Shown: positions 59,532 through 64,000 of the stretch, in pieces
How the letters are laid out: each line of letters begins with the position of its first letter
Position numbering within the stretch: position 1 is the stretch's first letter
DNA from: Gammaproteobacteria bacterium
GTDB lineage: Bacteria > Pseudomonadota > Gammaproteobacteria > S012-40
DNA: 64,000 bases
Direction: 5' to 3'
NCBI GenBank assembly: GCA_029881255.1
Contig: JAOUMY010000012.1
Location: forward strand, 1-64,000
The notes under the pieces: generated by a model
What the model saw: the letters and a program-made list of their open reading frames with translations, nothing else
Told to the model about the DNA's origin: nothing
The model's database searches: none
Made by a program: the position numbers and the translations under genes

Positions 59532-60293
59532 CTAGTAGGCAGAATTAGCATCGAGAGTCAAAGTTCTTTCACCATAGTAACGTCCATTGCTCGTAATGAA
59601 TTCCCATACATCCGGTTTATTCTGAAATATTCCATGCAATAAATCATCTATTATGGCAATACACGGTTGTCTTAAACCACAGTAATTAAAAATAGGTCCC
59701 ACTGCATTAAACTGGATACCGTAGCGGGATAACATGCGGATCAATTTCGGTTCCATCATGGCGTACCAATGAGTTAAATTCTTTTCGTGACTCATTGTTA
59801 CTATCGCTTTGAATAAACCTAGAGTAAGATCACCATAATTACGTCTTTCATTGCTATATTCCTTAAAAGTTTCATTGGTTATTCCGTGTTCCAGGCCTTT
59901 TTCCTGCGGTCGACGACGGAAGTTGCTCGCGATAGAGAATCGCGAAATTTCCCCCAGATTAATTCTGTTAATGCGCCACATTTGATCTCGTTCGAGTCTT
60001 CTGAGGACTTCAAAATGTTCAATAGGAAATAGGTTGTTTAGGTTCTCTACGTCAGCGAGTACTAATCGAACTGTCGCTGCGGGTATTTTAGTGTTTCTAT
60101 GCGTGATAAGGCAGTGTACGGAGCGAGCGTCGTATTCATCCGACTCGACTTTTCTATTTAGATTGTAATCTAAAAAATAGCCTTTTTCCTCGCAAAAAAC
60201 ATGATAACGAAGTTGCTGGCATTGTTGTATTGTCGTTTCTGACCGACAATAATCGAGTAAAAAAAATTGATCGAAGTGCGTTGTGATATTCAT
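59532..60293 (-). CDS. Exosortase-associated acyltransferase-like protein
   Basis: A 253-residue protein of the PEP-CTERM/exosortase-associated GNAT-like family (related to acyl-homoserine lactone synthases): LRYHVFCEEKGYFL near residue 30, then ESDEYDARSVHCLI, PAATVRLVLAD, and INRINLGEISRFSI. Members usually sit in exosortase or exopolysaccharide clusters. Here it is alone between genes on the opposite strand. With the EpsD-like protein at 10771 it hints at an exosortase system elsewhere in the genome. The enzymatic product is not established. Confidence 0.75.
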   Translation of the reverse strand: MNITTHFDQFFLLDYCRSETTIQQCQQLRYHVFCEEKGYFLDYNLNRKVESDEYDARSVHCLITHRNTKIPAATVRLVLADVENLNNLFPIEHFEVLRRLERDQMWRINRINLGEISRFSIASNFRRRPQEKGLEHGITNETFKEYSNERRNYGDLTLGLFKAIVTMSHEKNLTHWYAMMEPKLIRMLSRYGIQFNAVGPIFNYCGLRQPCIAIIDDLLHGIFQNKPDVWEFITSNGRYYGERTLTLDANSAY

Positions 60294-60483
60294 GACTATC
60301 CAAATTGAAATTTAGAGGAGTTTTGAAGCAAGTCTATTCATAGACGTTATTCACAGTGAATTGCAAGCTATTAAGAATGTTTTTCTTGAATGTTTTATAA
60401 CTTGGTTTATAAATAGTAAGAGGAACTCATTCATTTGGCATGAATTTCGGTAGTAAAAAATATTTTCAACTGGAAAGGTAAGG

Positions 60484-60957
60484 ATGCTGCACCCAGGTAA
60501 ATGCGATAGGAGAGCGAAAATATTTTGGAGTGCTCCGGCAATTCTTCTTCAACTATTTTTTCTTTTCTGTACTTCAGGCACGGTCGTTGCGCAAACGCTT
60601 GTCGCCAATACCGACGTGCCGGTTGTAAAACTTGATCGAAACTTCGTACGTTCCATATTTCTAATGCGTATTAGGGAATGGAGTGACGGAAAGCCCATTA
60701 CAGTGTTTGTTCTGGAAGGTAAGGAAGCAATCCATAGAGAATTCTGCAGTGAAGTGTTGGAGATGTTTCCTTATCAGCTGCAACAACGCTGGGACAGACT
60801 TGTGTTTTCAGGGACTGGGCAAGCACCTTTTTTCGTTAAAGATGAGGCGGAACTGCTAAAAAAGATTAGAAATACTAGTGGTTCCATCGGGTATATCGCC
60901 AGGGAAATGGTAGATGAAAAAATCAAAGTTATATCCGTCGACAGTGAATCGTTGTAA
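60484..60957 (+). CDS. PstS-like periplasmic substrate-binding protein, short form
   Basis: A 157-residue exported protein (signal segment LLQLFFLFCTSGTVVA) that resembles the first half of phosphate-binding proteins: VVKLDRNFVRSIFLMRIREW, then a W-DG-x-PI-xVF segment (WSDGKPITVFVLE), FFVKDEAELLKKIRNTSGSIGYIA. It is much shorter than PstS and lacks the second lobe, so it is probably a signalling or accessory protein. It overlaps the porin gene by 44 nt and forms an operon with it and the diguanylate cyclase. Confidence 0.7.
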   Translation: MLHPGKCDRRAKIFWSAPAILLQLFFLFCTSGTVVAQTLVANTDVPVVKLDRNFVRSIFLMRIREWSDGKPITVFVLEGKEAIHREFCSEVLEMFPYQLQQRWDRLVFSGTGQAPFFVKDEAELLKKIRNTSGSIGYIAREMVDEKIKVISVDSESL

Positions 60958-62167
60958 TACGACGATAGCTGTTTTAGTTTGGCTGCTGCTTTTTTGTAAT
61001 ACCCATAGTTCTGCGTCGTTTGATAACGGTGTGCAGTATCACGCGTTTGCTACTCAAGCCTATATCAAAACGTCAGGTAATGATTTCTTTGGCAACAGTA
61101 GTGATTATGGTAGTGTAAATTTCAGGGAAATTGGGCTTAATGGATCAGTAAGGCCATTTAACAGTCTGCAAATGTCTGCACAAGTGCTCTACCGACAGGC
61201 GGGGAATCACGAACATATTGCAGAGTTCTCAGGGTTAACACTTCCGGGGCAATTAAATATCGATTTTGCCTTAGTCGACTACGAAATTTTGCAAAGAGAA
61301 AATTATTCCGGCGGAATTCGAGCCGGCAGAATAAAAAACCCTTTTGGACTATATAATGAAACTCGCGATGTGGCCTTTACTCGTCCGGGTGTCATACTGC
61401 CGCAATCGATCTACTTTGACAGAGTAAGAGACTTTGCATTGTCGTCAGACGGTGTTCAAGCCTATGGTTCATATAACGCGCCGTTATTCGATTTTACCTT
61501 GCAAGCAGCAGTTGCGCGCCCTCGAACAAGTACAAACCTTGAGATTACACTGTTTTCTTCCGATTTTCCGGGCGAGTTTGAAGCGCAAGCATCCACAATT
61601 GCGCGTGCAACGCTGGAGCTTTTTGGAAGGACGCTCAAATTGGCATACAGCGATGTTCGCCTTCAACTCTCCTATAGTGCTCTAGCGGTTGAGCCAGTCA
61701 GTGACGCAAGTTTTCAATTTAAGCCTAAGTTCTATTCACTGCAATATAGTTCTGAGCAATTCATTTTTACTGCCGAGTATGCGCGACGCACACTTGAATT
61801 CAAAAATCTTCTCGCCTATGTGCCGGTAAAAGTGCAAACAGGTGAAAGTTTTTATGCGCAAATACACTATTTAGTAAGACATGATTTGGGAATGTTTACT
61901 CGCTATGACGTCGCATTTCTCAATAAGGATGATAGAGACGGTTTAACAATGGAATCAATTACCTCGGGAGCGAGGCCGGCGCACACGCAATATGCGTATG
62001 ATCTTACCATAGGTATGCATTGGATATACTCAAGGCGATGGTTGTTAATGGCCGAACAGCATTTAATTAGAGGCACGGCATGGTTGCCGGTACAGGATAA
62101 TCCAATAGCTGCTTCGACCACTAAAAACTGGTGGATGTTTAATTTTCTTGTCTCCTACCGTTTCTAG
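60914..62167 (+). CDS. Porin-like outer-membrane beta-barrel protein
   Basis: A 417-residue exported protein (signal segment TIAVLVWLLLFCNTHSSA) with many amphipathic strands and a final aromatic strand ending in F (WMFNFLVSYRF), the mark of outer-membrane barrels that use the BAM complex. YEILQRENYSGGIRAGRIKNPFGLYNETRDVAF seen as NYSGGIRAGRIKNPFG recalls phosphate/pyrophosphate-type porins. Its start lies inside the preceding gene and the diguanylate cyclase gene follows after 18 nt. Substrate unknown. Confidence 0.75.
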   Translation: MKKSKLYPSTVNRCNTTIAVLVWLLLFCNTHSSASFDNGVQYHAFATQAYIKTSGNDFFGNSSDYGSVNFREIGLNGSVRPFNSLQMSAQVLYRQAGNHEHIAEFSGLTLPGQLNIDFALVDYEILQRENYSGGIRAGRIKNPFGLYNETRDVAFTRPGVILPQSIYFDRVRDFALSSDGVQAYGSYNAPLFDFTLQAAVARPRTSTNLEITLFSSDFPGEFEAQASTIARATLELFGRTLKLAYSDVRLQLSYSALAVEPVSDASFQFKPKFYSLQYSSEQFIFTAEYARRTLEFKNLLAYVPVKVQTGESFYAQIHYLVRHDLGMFTRYDVAFLNKDDRDGLTMESITSGARPAHTQYAYDLTIGMHWIYSRRWLLMAEQHLIRGTAWLPVQDNPIAASTTKNWWMFNFLVSYRF

Positions 62168-62185
62168 TTTTACAGGAGATAAAAA

Positions 62186-64000
62186 TTGAAAAAACTAAAA
62201 CGATTGCTTGAACAAAAACGATTTGTGAGTTTGAAATGGCAGCTGTTCTTCGTTATAAGCCTGATAATAATATCCGTCAATAGCATCTATTTTTACTATC
62301 AGAACAACAAAATCGAGATGAAATATGAACAGGAAAGAATGGATAATCGTCGTCAGGATTTGGGTATGCTTGATGCGATTATTCGCCAAAACTCGAGCGA
62401 ACTACAGAATCTTGGATCGATACTTCCCAGTATGTACGGGTTAAAGCACCATTTTGATACCAATCAGTGGGACAAGGTAGGAGCCGTCATTGAAGATATC
62501 TGGCCAAATTTTCAGGTCACTTATGAAATAGAAGGCATAGGATTATTTGATCGCGAAGGAAATATGCTGTATTCATCGGAACCTGACTCTCTTTATCGTA
62601 TGGATACATCGACGGTTAAAGAGACGGTTTCATACGTTGTGTCCTCCTTGCAGCCGAAATCGGTTGTAGCATGTATGGATGATTGCGCTCAAGTCTCTGT
62701 TGTTCCGTATTTGTCAAGAACAAGTAAACTTGGGGCAATCGCTATCTACGCGCCGGTCACAGACATTGTGCTTCGTTTTTCTGATCTTGCCTCCTCAGAG
62801 GTCGGTATTCTCGGTGAAGCAGGTTTAAGTCCTACGCGTTTGCCGCGTCTGGATGAATGGCATATGCAGATAGCGGCGCTAACCAATTTCGGCAATGTTT
62901 TTAAAGTTCTGGAGACTTTGTCACTGAGCGAAAATTTTTCCGATCTTATAGATAGAAAGGAACTAGTTCAGCTGGAAGACAAAATCTACGATATATTTGC
63001 CGTTCCTCTGGACAGAATTGCGGTAAGCAGCCGCGGTTTTCTATTCTTTATTAAAGACGTATCAGAAGATCAGGCAGAACTGGAACGTATTGCGAAAGAT
63101 AGTTTTCTATTATCACTATTTGGGTTGATCTCTTCAGAGATGGCTATACTCTTATTGCTTTGGCGCCCACTCTCACGCCTTATTTCGACCTCTCATACCT
63201 TGCCTATGCTGGCCAGAGGAGAGTTTGCTCGCGCACGTACATTCTTAAGCCGCGCCAATGAAAATGCCTATATCGTCGAAGATGAGATAGATATGGTTAA
63301 TGCCAGCGCGATTGCTTTGTCTGATCAATTGGAAAAGCTCAATCGAGAGGTTGAGGAATCAACATTGTCACTAAAACGAAATATGGAAAAACTCCGCAGA
63401 GAAAAGGATTTCAGTTCCTATTTGTTAGATACTGCACAGGTAATTATTGTTGCGACGAATTCCAGAGGAAAAATTGAGTTAGTTAACAAATATGGCCAGA
63501 TGCTGTTAGAGATGCAGCCTCAGGAATTGGTTAACAAATCGTTTGATGAGGTTTTTACCAATGGTCGTGAAAGAGATGCGGTCAGAAAGAATATTGAGGA
63601 GATCAACAAAGAGAAGAAGCGACATTTCAGCCAGGAAACCAGTTTCATTACGTCAAGCCAGAAACATCGCAGTATTGCATGGATACATTCATTTTTGGGG
63701 GATGTAGGCGAGCAGAATGTCACAACACTTTCAGTCGGAACAGATATTACGGAGCGAAAGGAGGCGGAACGTCGTATCACCTGGCTTGCCAATCATGATC
63801 CATTGACTGGATTGTTCAACCGGCGGCACTTTAACGAATTGTTTGAAAACTATCTTAATCAAGCCACACGCTATGGAAAATCTGGTGCCTTGTTGTTTTT
63901 AGATCTTGATAATTTTAAGTATATAAACGATACAAAAGGTCATCAGACTGGAGACAGGCTTATAAAAGAAGTGGCATCTGCTCTTCGTCGTATAACAAGA
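62186..64000 (+). CDS. Membrane diguanylate cyclase with sensor and PAS domains (3' end outside window)
   Basis: Open from the TTG at 62186, preceded by caggaga, through the window end (605 residues seen). Order: a membrane helix (WQLFFVISLIIISVNSIYFYY), a periplasmic sensor region of about 270 residues (Cache-like; contains a Cys pair in ACMDDCAQ), a second helix (FLLSLFGLISSEMAILLLLW), a HAMP-like/coiled linker, a PAS-like domain (VIIVATNSRGKIELVNKYGQ) with a PAC-type end (VGTDITERKEAERR), and the start of a GGDEF domain (LANHDPLTGLFNRRHF; FLDLDNFKYINDTKGHQTGD). The catalytic GG(D/E)EF itself is beyond the window, so activity cannot be judged. It closes a PstS-like/porin/cyclase operon. Confidence 0.85.
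   Translation, partial: MKKLKRLLEQKRFVSLKWQLFFVISLIIISVNSIYFYYQNNKIEMKYEQERMDNRRQDLGMLDAIIRQNSSELQNLGSILPSMYGLKHHFDTNQWDKVGAVIEDIWPNFQVTYEIEGIGLFDREGNMLYSSEPDSLYRMDTSTVKETVSYVVSSLQPKSVVACMDDCAQVSVVPYLSRTSKLGAIAIYAPVTDIVLRFSDLASSEVGILGEAGLSPTRLPRLDEWHMQIAALTNFGNVFKVLETLSLSENFSDLIDRKELVQLEDKIYDIFAVPLDRIAVSSRGFLFFIKDVSEDQAELERIAKDSFLLSLFGLISSEMAILLLLWRPLSRLISTSHTLPMLARGEFARARTFLSRANENAYIVEDEIDMVNASAIALSDQLEKLNREVEESTLSLKRNMEKLRREKDFSSYLLDTAQVIIVATNSRGKIELVNKYGQMLLEMQPQELVNKSFDEVFTNGRERDAVRKNIEEINKEKKRHFSQETSFITSSQKHRSIAWIHSFLGDVGEQNVTTLSVGTDITERKEAERRITWLANHDPLTGLFNRRHFNELFENYLNQATRYGKSGALLFLDLDNFKYINDTKGHQTGDRLIKEVASALRRITR

Overview
The window looks like a chromosomal segment of a Gammaproteobacterium. 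The evidence is a set of gammaproteobacterial housekeeping genes (tmcA, tcdA, infA and an initiator tRNA), an HME-type RND metal efflux operon, exosortase-associated accessory genes and c-type cytochrome proteins. Nothing seen fixes the genus. Most of the window is chromosomal backbone. The first 7 kb, and the stretch around 9.5-10.3 kb, look like accessory DNA.

Accessory region (1-6.9 kb). This is an array of Rhs C-terminal 'tips'. Five copies of the end of an Rhs core, some almost identical in nucleotide sequence, are each followed by a different C-terminal domain and then a small gene placed where an immunity gene normally sits. Three of these small genes encode proteins with the hallmarks of the type II secretion pseudopilin GspG, but with a plain membrane anchor and no prepilin cleavage motif. 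Two of the five tips carry HExxH metallopeptidase motifs. The array is worn: cores are truncated, two are frameshifted, one has cut off the end of an unrelated secreted protein gene, and two copies of a 55-bp palindrome that resembles abutted IS ends bracket about 3 kb of it. A further truncated effector-like fragment with a partner gene lies at 9.5-10.3 kb.

Backbone, 7-26 kb: a surface lipoprotein with an Ig-like domain, an EpsD-like PPIase-related protein, an ABM monooxygenase, tRNA-fMet, a squalene/phytoene synthase, a DOT1-like methyltransferase, two very large secreted lipoproteins, a beta-propeller/di-heme cytochrome fusion, and a hybrid histidine kinase with two receivers and an HPt domain.

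Backbone, 26-40 kb: a tightly overlapping eight-gene operon (TPR lipoprotein, TPR protein, LolD-like ATPase, LolE/MacB-like permease, LolA-like periplasmic protein, outer-membrane barrel, LytS-type kinase, LytTR regulator) that looks like a self-contained, self-sensing inner-to-outer-membrane export system. It is followed by a CzcCBA-type metal efflux operon led by a small His-rich membrane protein.

Backbone, 40-64 kb: a double-length UvrA (two UvrA units in one chain), tmcA, a B12-binding radical SAM protein, a histone H1-like protein, tcdA, infA, a DUF1835 protein, a CPA2 antiporter, a MarR/DUF4336 pair with a clear palindromic operator, a tetraheme lipoprotein, a TetR regulator, a MAPEG protein, an exosortase-associated acyltransferase, and a three-gene unit (PstS-like protein, porin, membrane diguanylate cyclase) cut by the window end.

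The strongest candidates for something undescribed are the Rhs tip/GspG-like pairs and the eight-gene LolDE/LolA/barrel/LytSR operon.
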